Source of the DNA: CAZEIW01 sp964512305
GTDB taxonomy: Bacteria; Pseudomonadota; Gammaproteobacteria; Burkholderiales; Burkholderiaceae_F
DNA length: 64,000 nt
NCBI GenBank assembly: GCA_964512305.1
Contig: CAZEIW010000026.1
Coordinates: forward strand, 1 to 64,000
Direction of reading: 5' to 3'
The notes under the pieces were generated by a model that saw only the letters and a list, made by a program, of their open reading frames with translations, was not told the origin of the DNA and made no database searches. Numbering within the stretch: position 1 is the first letter of the stretch; each line of letters begins with the position of its first letter. Of the stretch, positions 8,157-15,264 are shown piece after piece. A program made the position numbers and the translations under genes.

Positions 8157-9584
8157 TCAGAACTGGAAACGCATGCCGGCCTGCACGATCCAGGCGCTCA
8201 GCGCCGGGTTCAGATCGAGGCCCTGCAACCCCGCCGGCAGGCTGCCCGGGGCGGCCGGGCGCTGTACGTAGCGCTCGACACGGAAGCCGAACTCGCTGCC
8301 GCTCCAAAGCGGCGTGCCGAACTTCAGGCCGATGGTCTGCGCATCGAAACGCGCCAGCCGGGGATCGGCCGAAACGTCTCCGCCCAGCGGATCTCCCTGC
8401 AGATGATAGAGGCGGTAGAAGCTCGCGGCCGACTGGCGGTAGGCACGCAGGTGCGGCTCCAGGTAACTCCCCTCGCCGGCGAGCGTCCACCGGTAGTGCA
8501 TCTCGAGCGTGTGCGAGCGCACGCCCCAGTCGTCGGTCATGTAGCGGTACGACGCCTGCACGACGTCGTGGTCGAGCGAGACCTTGTTGTCCCAGTACAG
8601 CGCCTTGCGCAGCCGCTGGCCTGGGCGCGACTCGTAGAAGTACGCGAGCGGGCTGCCGAGGTTGCCGGCCGTATCGACCACCGTGACGATCTTGTACGGA
8701 TCGTTCTCGTACCCGGAGGAACGGTCCAGCGACAGGTTGAACTGCGCGATCCAGCGCCGCGACACGATCTGCGTGACGCCGAGCAGCAGGTCGCCCACCT
8801 GCCTGCTCTTGTTGCCCTGCTTCTGGAATCTCGCGTAATCGCTCAGAGGCACCGGGGCGCCGCCGATCGGATTGACCGCGTCGTGCTCCAGATTGACGCC
8901 GGCCGACAGCGTCGTGTTGCGGGAATCGAAGTCCTGCGCGAAGGCGGCATTGACCGACGCCGACATGAAGTCGTTCTCGTGCGACAGGGCGGCGCCGAGG
9001 CTCACGCGCCCTTGCGCGCCCAACGGGGTCCCGTAGTCGCCGCTCAAGGCGATGCGCTGATCGCAGAACGATTTGTCGAGCGGCAACTGGCCCGGCGCGA
9101 CCGTGTACAGCTTGGAGCTGCCGTGGCTGCCGCACAGCAGGCTGCCGCCCGAAGCCGAGGTCGTCGTCTGCACCGGCGTCGACGGCGGGCTCAGCGTCGT
9201 CGCCGACGGGGTCGCGAAGGTCTGAACCTGCCGGCTCGGGATCGCGCCGTTGGGCGTGCCGCCGGTCACCGCGTCGAGCAGAAGCTTCAAGCCGAACGCC
9301 GTATCGCCGTGCAGCGGCTGGCGGACGCTGACGACGGCCTCGCCGGTCGAGACGCGGCCGTCGTTCTCCTGGTAGTAGAGAAGGCCGGTGTCGATCGTGG
9401 CCGGCGGATACGCTTGCGGCCTCGAAGCGGCGTCGTCCTCGCCGCGGCCGCCCGCCGGGCGGTCGCTCCCGGGCGGCACCACGGGCTCGGGCGACCCGGC
9501 GTGCGCCGCGGACGCGCCGAGCAGCGCCAGCACCGCGATCGCCAACTGGCGCTGCCGCGCGACGGCCGGCGGGCTCAGTTGCAT
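8157..9584 (-). CDS. DUF3570 predicted outer-membrane beta-barrel protein
   Basis: The 475-residue protein begins with a Sec signal peptide (cleavage after about residue 29, SAAHAG) and ends in Phe preceded by alternating residues (QAGMRFQF), the typical C-terminal signature of outer-membrane beta-barrels. The body is rich in alternating strand patterns such as HTLEMHYRWTL. Residues 104-110 read DAVTGGT, which resembles the DxxSGAT-like acceptor motif modified by ApbE flavin transferases. Two Cys (151 and 174) flank a Gly/Ser-rich segment and could form a disulfide. Its start overlaps the end of the DUF4266 gene by 10 bases. The function is not known to me; involvement in envelope redox chemistry with ApbE and the TlpA-like protein is inference. 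Confidence 0.85.
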   Translation of the reverse strand: MQLSPPAVARQRQLAIAVLALLGASAAHAGSPEPVVPPGSDRPAGGRGEDDAASRPQAYPPATIDTGLLYYQENDGRVSTGEAVVSVRQPLHGDTAFGLKLLLDAVTGGTPNGAIPSRQVQTFATPSATTLSPPSTPVQTTTSASGGSLLCGSHGSSKLYTVAPGQLPLDKSFCDQRIALSGDYGTPLGAQGRVSLGAALSHENDFMSASVNAAFAQDFDSRNTTLSAGVNLEHDAVNPIGGAPVPLSDYARFQKQGNKSRQVGDLLLGVTQIVSRRWIAQFNLSLDRSSGYENDPYKIVTVVDTAGNLGSPLAYFYESRPGQRLRKALYWDNKVSLDHDVVQASYRYMTDDWGVRSHTLEMHYRWTLAGEGSYLEPHLRAYRQSAASFYRLYHLQGDPLGGDVSADPRLARFDAQTIGLKFGTPLWSGSEFGFRVERYVQRPAAPGSLPAGLQGLDLNPALSAWIVQAGMRFQF

Positions 9585-9862
9585 CCGCAACCTCCGCCGC
9601 CGAAGCCCCTGCCGCCGCTGGAGGCCTCCTTGCTGAAGTAGATGTGATCGTCGATCGACGAATCGATCGGGTCCGAGTCGAGCAACATCCCGGGCCTCGC
9701 CATCAGGTCGCGCTCCCAGGGCTTGACGCCGGGAACGGCACAGCCGCCGGCCAGGAGGCACAACACGATGGCCGCGGCGGGCAGCCGCAGGCGCTTCGGA
9801 CCCGAGCGCGTCCGCATCTTCATCGCCGGCGCGCGCATCGTCGTTCTTGTGTCATCGCACAT
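9575..9862 (-). CDS. DUF4266 small lipoprotein with C-terminal CGCN tail
   Basis: The 95-residue protein has a hydrophobic leader ending in LLAGGC, with C41 as the probable lipidated residue. The DUF4266 core VKPWERDLMARPGM follows, and then YFSKEA and a Gly-rich tail ending GGGGCGCN. The tail has two closely spaced Cys at 92 and 94 and is suited to thiol or metal chemistry. I chose the ATG at 9862 because GGAG lies about 10 bases upstream and the previous gene ends 17 bases before; later Met codons at 9838 and 9823 are alternatives that leave the lipoprotein signal intact. It is co-transcribed between the TlpA-like protein and DUF3570. The molecular role is unknown. Confidence 0.85.
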   Translation of the reverse strand: MCDDTRTTMRAPAMKMRTRSGPKRLRLPAAAIVLCLLAGGCAVPGVKPWERDLMARPGMLLDSDPIDSSIDDHIYFSKEASSGGRGFGGGGCGCN

Positions 9863-9878
9863 CGATCGCCGCTCCGCC

Positions 9879-10334
9879 TCACCGCTCGGCGGCGAGTTGC
9901 GCGAGCTCGCGCTCGTACGCGGCGCTTTCCTCGGCGTGGAATCCGACGTGCTTGAAGCGCACCCGGCCGGCGCGGTCGATGTAGAAGCTCGCCGGCATGC
10001 CGGCGACCTTGAACGATTCGGCGAACTTCGCCTGCGGGTCGAACACGATCGGGAACCGCGGCCGGAGCTGGTCGAGGAAGGCTTCCGCAAGCGCGCGGTC
10101 GCGGTCGAGGTTGACGCCGATCACGACGACGCCCTGATCGCCGTACCGGTTCTGGATCTGCTGCATCCAGGGGAACGACTCCTTGCACGGCCCGCACCAG
10201 GAGGCCCAGAAGTCGACCAGCACGACCTTGCCCTTGAGCGCATCGAGATCGAGCGTCGGTGCCGGCGTGCCGGCGTGGGCCGCGCTCGTGCAGAGCACCG
10301 CCGCGGCGATGGATCGACGGGCGAAACGGAGCAT
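9879..10334 (-). CDS. TlpA-family periplasmic thioredoxin-like protein
   Basis: The 151-residue protein carries a signal peptide (about 1-21, ending SAAHAG) and a thioredoxin fold with the active site WCGPC (Cys 47 and 50) and a cis-Pro segment GMPASFYID. Such proteins reduce disulfides or supply electrons to thiols in the periplasm. It is the first gene of the operon leading to DUF4266, DUF3570 and apbE, so it could keep the paired Cys residues of those two proteins reduced. It starts at ATG 10334. An inverted repeat at 10417-10438 lies about 83 bases upstream. Confidence 0.9.
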   Translation of the reverse strand: MLRFARRSIAAAVLCTSAAHAGTPAPTLDLDALKGKVVLVDFWASWCGPCKESFPWMQQIQNRYGDQGVVVIGVNLDRDRALAEAFLDQLRPRFPIVFDPQAKFAESFKVAGMPASFYIDRAGRVRFKHVGFHAEESAAYERELAQLAAER

Positions 10335-10416
10335 CAGGTTGTCCCCGGGGGTGAAAGGCGAGCCGGATGGTAGCGAACGGGCCGCCGGCCGGGTGTCAAC
10401 GGCGCCCGCCTGGATG

Positions 10417-10438
10417 TAACGCGGTGTAATTCGCGTTA
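10417..10438 (-). promoter_or_regulatory. inverted repeat upstream of the tlpA-like operon
   Basis: TAACGCG at 10417-10423 is repeated inverted as CGCGTTA at 10432-10438 around an 8-bp AT-rich centre. It sits in the only intergenic space before the four-gene operon and could be an operator. No promoter could be assigned with confidence. Confidence 0.4.
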
Positions 10439-10590
10439 AGCGACCATCAAGAAAGGCGACTTCTCTTCAGGAAGAAGCAGCGCCGCGGACCCCCGCAACT
10501 TAGATTTGACTAAGAAACAGGGCGTGCGTGACGTTCCTTCATGCGACGGCTCTTTGGCCTAGCGGCATCCGCAGCGACGCGCGGCCCGCG

Positions 10591-11379
10591 CTAACCGGCA
10601 TCGAAGGGCGCCGCCATCGCAGTCAGCGCGTCGCGGACGAATTCGAACGCGGGCTCGACCGCCGCCGGCGGGCCCTTGACACCCAACTCGATGTGGCGCC
10701 GCGCCGGCCGCCCGTCGCTGCCGTCCCCGATCGAAGGCAGGCTGAACGTCTTGACGCCGGGGAAACGGGCCTCGACCTGCATCATCAACGGCGCGATCGC
10801 CGATTCGGGCGTCTCGTACAGCAGCAGCGAACGCTCGGCCGTCGGTCTCGAATGGAAGTGCTCGCGGAATTCGGTGTCGAGGATGGCCTCGATCATCGGC
10901 CAGGCCATCACCGGGAACCCGGGCACGAAATAGTGGCGTGCCACCGCGAAGCCGGGAATCCGGTTGTAAGGATTCGCGATGATGCGGGCGCCGCGCGGGA
11001 ACTCGCCCATCGTGAGCCGCTGCCGGTTCTCCGGCGTCGTCATGTCGGGCTGGCCGAGTTGCGCGCAGCGCAGCGCGATTTCCGACGCCGCTTCCGGATG
11101 CAGCATGAGGTCGACGCCGAGCGCGATCGCAGCGGCCTGGCGCGTGTGGTCGTCGGGGGTCGAGCCGATGCCGCCGCAGCTGAACACCGCATCGTCGCCG
11201 CCGAAACTGAGCCGCAAGGCGTCGACCAGCGCGCGGCGGTCGTCCGGCAGGTACTGGGCCCACGACAGGGTGAGCCCGCGTGCCGACAGCAGACCGATGA
11301 CATGCGCGAAATGCCTGTCGGCGCGTTTACCCGACAGGATTTCGTCGCCGATCACGAACAGTCCGAAGCGCGGCGTCAT
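10591..11379 (-). CDS. molybdopterin-binding (MoaB/CinA-like) domain protein
   Basis: The 262-residue protein has the MoaB/Mog fold found in molybdenum cofactor enzymes and at the N-terminus of CinA. Signatures are FVIGDEILSGKR at the start and SCGGIGSTPDD in the nucleotide/pterin-binding loop. The CinA C-terminal amidase domain is absent. I chose the ATG at 11379 because it begins just before the first strand (MTPRFGLFVIGDEIL); an ATG at 11439 would add 20 residues without family similarity. It stands alone, divergent from the FecR-domain gene. The role could be in molybdopterin metabolism or nucleotide repair; it cannot be decided here. Confidence 0.85.
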   Translation of the reverse strand: MTPRFGLFVIGDEILSGKRADRHFAHVIGLLSARGLTLSWAQYLPDDRRALVDALRLSFGGDDAVFSCGGIGSTPDDHTRQAAAIALGVDLMLHPEAASEIALRCAQLGQPDMTTPENRQRLTMGEFPRGARIIANPYNRIPGFAVARHYFVPGFPVMAWPMIEAILDTEFREHFHSRPTAERSLLLYETPESAIAPLMMQVEARFPGVKTFSLPSIGDGSDGRPARRHIELGVKGPPAAVEPAFEFVRDALTAMAAPFDAG

Positions 11380-11611
11380 CGACACGGCTGGCCAATACCG
11401 GGATACCGCTCCCAAAATTGCGATAATGCACCGCAACAACCGCTACCCGCAAAGGGAAGTTTCCATCCCGCACGGGCGACCTGCAACCAGATGTTTCCGG
11501 TCGTGCACGCCCGGGCTCCCCGATGCGTTGCTCGCGTATAAACGATGGCGGCGCGTGATGGCAGCAACGAGCAGCGCGAATCACGTGCCTCGATCCGGAG
11601 CCGATTCTGCG

Positions 11612-13402
11612 ATGAAATCCGACTGCGCTCGAGGTCACGGCAGGCTGACGAGGTGGGTCGGCGTGCTCGCGGTGCTGGGCGCGCTGGGCGTGGGTGCCGG
11701 CGCGCGGGCGCAGGGCTACGACGAAGGCGCCGCGCCACCCGATCCGCCGGGACGCGTCGGGCGCATCAGCCTGCTGTCGGGCCCCGTCGGCCTGACGGAC
11801 ATCGAAACCGGCGACTCGCAGACGGCGACGCTGAACTGGCCGGTCACGAGCGGCCAGACGCTGTCGACCGGCCGCTTCGGCCGCGCCGAGGTCAGGATCG
11901 GCTCGCTCGCGGTGCGGCTCGGGCCGGAGAGCGACGTCGATTTCGAGCGCGTCGACGACGCGGTGATCCAGATCGTGATCGAGCGCGGCACGGTGTCGCT
12001 GCGCGTGCGCAACCGCGACCTGCTGCCCGCGCTCGATCTGACCACGCCGCGCGAGCGCCTCGTGCTCGACGACGTCGGCCGCTATCGGGTCGACGTCGAT
12101 CTCGTGCCGGGACTGACGTCGATCACGACCTACCTCGGATACGCGCGGGTCGCCACCGACGGCGGCATGACCTACGCGGTCGCGAGCGGCCAGCGCGGCG
12201 AGTTCAGCGGCGAGCCGGTAACGCGTTTTCAGCTGGTCGCCCCCCTGACCGACACCTTCGATGACTGGGTCGCCGCGATCGACCGGCAGGACGACGCGAT
12301 CCGCAGCTCGCGCTACGTGTCGACCGAGACCACCGGGATCGAGAGCCTCGACGAATACGGCCAGTGGCGCAGCGTCGACGTGTACGGAGCGGTCTGGTTT
12401 CCCGTCGGCGTCCCGGTCGGCTGGGTCCCGTACCGCTACGGCCGCTGGGGCTGGGTTCCGCCGTGGGGCTGGACGTGGATCGACGATGCCCCGTGGGGCT
12501 TCGCTCCGTTCCACTATGGACGTTGGGTCTACGTCAACGGCGGCTGGGGATGGCTGCCCGGCGTGTACCTGCCGCGGCCTGTCTACGCGCCGGCTCTCGT
12601 CGTCTGGTACGGCGGGCCGCCCGCGGGCGGAGCGATCGGCGCGGTCGGCTGGTTCCCGCTCGGTCCGGGCGAGATCTACATCCCCTGCTACCGCACCAGC
12701 CGCCGCTACGTCGAGGTGGTCAACGCGGCGCAGGATGGGCGGTTCCGGCGCGGCGACCCGACGGTGCCGCCGCCGCACTACATCTACCAGCGCAACCCGG
12801 GCGTCGTGACCTGGGTCGACGGCAATGCGCTGATGCGCGAGGAGCCGGTGCGGCGCCACGTGCAACCGCCGCCTTCGCAATGGACGTCGATCCCGGTCAC
12901 GTATCTGCCGCCGGTGTCGGCATCGCCGCCCGGGATGAAGCGGCATTTCGAGCCGGCGCCGGCGCCGGCGCAGCGCGAGGCCGAACGCGCGCCGCAAGCA
13001 GCCGCGGCGCCCGGGATGAAGCGCCAGTTCGAATCGACGCCGGCGCAGCGCGAGGCTGCGCGCGGGCCGCAGACACCTGCGGCACCCGGTCAATCGTCGC
13101 GCGAGACACCCGCGCCGCGAGAGGCGATCACCACCGTCGCGCCGGCGCGGCGCTCGCCCCCGCCAGCGGCCGAAGTCGGGTCGCGGACCGAAGTGGGGCG
13201 GCGCCCCGCACCTGCAGTACGCCCGCAGCCGCCGGCGGCGCCGCCCCGCCCCCCGGCGCAACCGGCCGTCGCGCCTGCGCCAGTCGTCGCGCCTGCACCG
13301 GCCGCGCCGGCCGCGGCTGCGCCACCGCAGGCGGCGCCGGCCGAGGGCCGCGAGGCCCACCGGCGCGAACCCGTGCAGCCGCACGGCGCCGTCGCGCGCT
13401 GA
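11612..13402 (+). CDS. secreted FecR-domain protein with Trp/Gly-rich DUF6600-type region and Pro-rich tail
   Basis: The 596-residue protein starts with a signal peptide ending ARAQG near residue 35. A FecR-like domain follows (about 45-200, with RIGSLAVRLGPESDVDF and a region like LVLDDVGRYRVDV). The centre is a Trp/Gly/Tyr-rich repeat region (WGWVPPWGWTW, FAPFHYGRWVYVNGGWGW). The C-terminal third is low-complexity Pro/Ala, with two copies of PPGMKR/APGMKR-type units. I chose the ATG at 11612 because it directly precedes the signal peptide. Such proteins are widespread in betaproteobacteria and presumably act in the periplasm or at the surface; the function is not established. It is not next to a fecI or fecA gene, so iron signalling is not implied. 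Confidence 0.82.
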   Translation: MKSDCARGHGRLTRWVGVLAVLGALGVGAGARAQGYDEGAAPPDPPGRVGRISLLSGPVGLTDIETGDSQTATLNWPVTSGQTLSTGRFGRAEVRIGSLAVRLGPESDVDFERVDDAVIQIVIERGTVSLRVRNRDLLPALDLTTPRERLVLDDVGRYRVDVDLVPGLTSITTYLGYARVATDGGMTYAVASGQRGEFSGEPVTRFQLVAPLTDTFDDWVAAIDRQDDAIRSSRYVSTETTGIESLDEYGQWRSVDVYGAVWFPVGVPVGWVPYRYGRWGWVPPWGWTWIDDAPWGFAPFHYGRWVYVNGGWGWLPGVYLPRPVYAPALVVWYGGPPAGGAIGAVGWFPLGPGEIYIPCYRTSRRYVEVVNAAQDGRFRRGDPTVPPPHYIYQRNPGVVTWVDGNALMREEPVRRHVQPPPSQWTSIPVTYLPPVSASPPGMKRHFEPAPAPAQREAERAPQAAAAPGMKRQFESTPAQREAARGPQTPAAPGQSSRETPAPREAITTVAPARRSPPPAAEVGSRTEVGRRPAPAVRPQPPAAPPRPPAQPAVAPAPVVAPAPAAPAAAAPPQAAPAEGREAHRREPVQPHGAVAR

Positions 13403-13584
13403 ATACCGGGGGCGGCCGCCCCCACCCATTGCGAACGCGAAACGGCATCGTTTCGCCGCGGTTTTCCCCGGATCGCCTGCGCAGCGGATCCTTACGCTGG
13501 AGCGGCTCGATCCCCGATGCGGGGTCGATCTCCTCGACAACCTCGAACAGCCGACAGGCGATCCCGCGCGGGAAAGGAACTCCG

Positions 13585-14523
13585 ATGACCGTCCAGTCCA
13601 CCACCAACGCTTTGACGAATACCTACTTGCAGCCGGCGGCCAAGCCGGCCGTCTCGGAACCCAACGCCGGGCGCGACGGCGATGGCGACGATGCCCGCGG
13701 CGCGTCGGCGCAACACGCCGGACATCATCACGGCGGCGGCATGTTCGCCTTCATGGAGAGCCTCTTCCAGTCGCTGAACCAGATGGGACTGACGCCAGGG
13801 TCGTCCGCCGCCTCGACGACCGCGTCGACCAGCGGTTCCACGTCGACGTCGGGTGCCGTCGCATCCACGGGCGCCGCAGGCGCTTCGACCGCGTCGGCGA
13901 CCTCGACTTCGGGCTCCGGCCAGACGGCCGCCGCAGCCGCGCCGGCGCAGGGCACGGGCGGCGCCGACTCCGATGGCGACAACGACGGCAGCGGCACCAG
14001 CAACGCCGCCGCGAACGCGCTCGGCGCGCTGCATACGTTCCTGCACGACCTGTTCACGGCAATCCGCCAGGCCCAGGCCGGGGGCGGGAGCTCCGACAGC
14101 GACGGCGACAACGACGGCAGCGGCGCGGGCCAGGCCAGTGCCGTGCGGTCGGCCTATGGAAGCCTGGGCAGCGGCATCCAGGCGCTGCTCCAGGGGCTCG
14201 ACGGCAGCACGGGTTCGGGCGCCGGCGCGGGTTCAGCCGCGAGTTCGGTTTCGGGTACGAACACGGCTTCGGGCACCGGCACGACTTCGGGCACCAGCGT
14301 GGGTTCAAGCGCGAGCGCTGGCTCGAGCTCGGCCGCAAGCAAGCTGCAGCAGGACTTCCAATCGCTGGTGAGCGCGCTCGATCCGCAGGCCGCGTCCGCA
14401 AGCTCGGGCGGGCCGACGCTGCAGGCGTTCCTGCAGACCCTGCTGTCCAACATGGGCGCGCAGGCGGGCAGCACGGCCGCCTCGGTCACGCAGCCGGGCT
14501 CGCTGGTGCAGGCGACGGCCTAG
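13585..14523 (+). CDS. hypothetical Ser/Thr/Ala-rich protein with Asp-rich (calcium-type) motifs
   Basis: I do not recognise this 312-residue protein. Three short amphipathic helical segments (about 53-68, 146-163 and 252-265, with a further one at 278-290) are separated by Ser/Thr/Gly/Ala linkers. DSDGDNDGSG occurs twice (128-137 and 171-180) and a related DGDGDD at 31-36; this spacing of Asp resembles calcium-binding loops. A His cluster lies at 47-49. No signal peptide is visible, so if exported it would need a non-Sec route. AAAGGA about nine bases before the ATG at 13585 supports the start. Codon bias fits the genome, so it appears to be a real gene. An imprecise 8-bp hairpin lies in its leader near 13510-13532. 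Confidence 0.75.
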   Translation: MTVQSTTNALTNTYLQPAAKPAVSEPNAGRDGDGDDARGASAQHAGHHHGGGMFAFMESLFQSLNQMGLTPGSSAASTTASTSGSTSTSGAVASTGAAGASTASATSTSGSGQTAAAAAPAQGTGGADSDGDNDGSGTSNAAANALGALHTFLHDLFTAIRQAQAGGGSSDSDGDNDGSGAGQASAVRSAYGSLGSGIQALLQGLDGSTGSGAGAGSAASSVSGTNTASGTGTTSGTSVGSSASAGSSSAASKLQQDFQSLVSALDPQAASASSGGPTLQAFLQTLLSNMGAQAGSTAASVTQPGSLVQATA

Positions 14524-14613
14524 TCTCCGTCATCAAAGCCCGGGAGGACGAGCAGGCACGGCGCACCCGGAATCGTCGATACTGGCGCCTCTCCTTCCTG
14601 CGGCGGGGCGAAC

Positions 14614-15192
14614 ATGACGATCCTGGTGCTCGGGCTGCTCCTCTTCCTCGGCGTGCATTCCATCCGGATCGTCGCCGACGGCTGGCGCGGCGCGCTGGTC
14701 GCGCGCCTGGGCGAGAAGCCATGGAAGGGCCTGGTGTCGGTCGGGTCGCTGGCGGGCTTCGTTCTGATCGTCTGGGGCTTCGGCCTCGCGCGAGCGAACC
14801 CGATCCAGGTCTGGGATCCACCGACGTGGACCCGGCTCGTCACGGTGCTGCTGACCCTGCCGGCATTCGTGCTCATCGCGGCGGCCTATGTGCCGGCCAA
14901 TCACCTCAAGGCGGCGCTCGGGCACCCGATGGTCCTCGGCGTCAAGACCTGGGCTTTCGCCCATCTGTGCTCCAACGGGCGCCTCGACGCGATGCTGCTG
15001 TTCGGCGCATTCCTCGTCTGGTCGGTGTTCAGCTTCAGGGCCGGCCGGCAGCGCGATCGAGCGGCCGCAACGACCTACCGTGCCGGGACCTTGAAAGGCG
15101 ACGCGATCGCGCTGGTGGCCGGCGTCGTGATATGGGCGGCCTTCGGGCGCTATCTGCATGCGTGGCTGATCGGCATGTCGCCGATGGGCTGA
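14614..15192 (+). CDS. NnrU family membrane protein
   Basis: The 192-residue integral membrane protein has about five to six hydrophobic helices and the NnrU hallmarks: a conserved HSIRIVADGWR near the N-terminus and NHLKAALGHPMVLGVKTWAFAHL in the middle, including the paired His residues. NnrU relatives occur near denitrification or carotenoid isomerase-like genes; the exact role is unclear. The ATG at 14614 is the first in-frame Met of the first helix. The gene runs towards hrpA, ending about 70 bases from the present hrpA stop, within bases of the ancestral hrpA end. Confidence 0.88.
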   Translation: MTILVLGLLLFLGVHSIRIVADGWRGALVARLGEKPWKGLVSVGSLAGFVLIVWGFGLARANPIQVWDPPTWTRLVTVLLTLPAFVLIAAAYVPANHLKAALGHPMVLGVKTWAFAHLCSNGRLDAMLLFGAFLVWSVFSFRAGRQRDRAAATTYRAGTLKGDAIALVAGVVIWAAFGRYLHAWLIGMSPMG

Positions 15193-15198
15193 CGCCGC

Positions 15199-15264
15199 TC
15201 AGCGCTGCACGCTCGCCCAGACCTTCTGCAGGCGCTTGGTGCTGACCGGCATCGGCGTGCGCAG
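15199..15264 (-). pseudogene. in-frame continuation of hrpA beyond a premature stop
   Basis: Reading on past the hrpA stop codon (15265-15267) in the same frame gives 21 more codons, beginning LRTPMPVSTKRLQKVW, before a second stop at 15199-15201. As I recall, HrpA proteins continue after SLFAQ with a segment of this type. The stop TAA stands where GAA (Glu) would restore the reading. The segment therefore looks like a recently lost C-terminus. Confidence 0.65.

Noticed and set aside
4666..8271. Long plus-strand open reading frame opposite the GGDEF and apbE genes
   Set aside because: It is an antisense shadow created by high GC at third positions; its translation is low-complexity Arg/Ala/Gly-rich with no domain, while the opposite strand encodes clear enzymes.
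13510..13532. Rho-independent terminator after the FecR-domain gene
   Set aside because: The TCGATCCCC/GGGGTCGA hairpin has a bulge and no T-run and lies close to the next gene's leader; termination cannot be supported.
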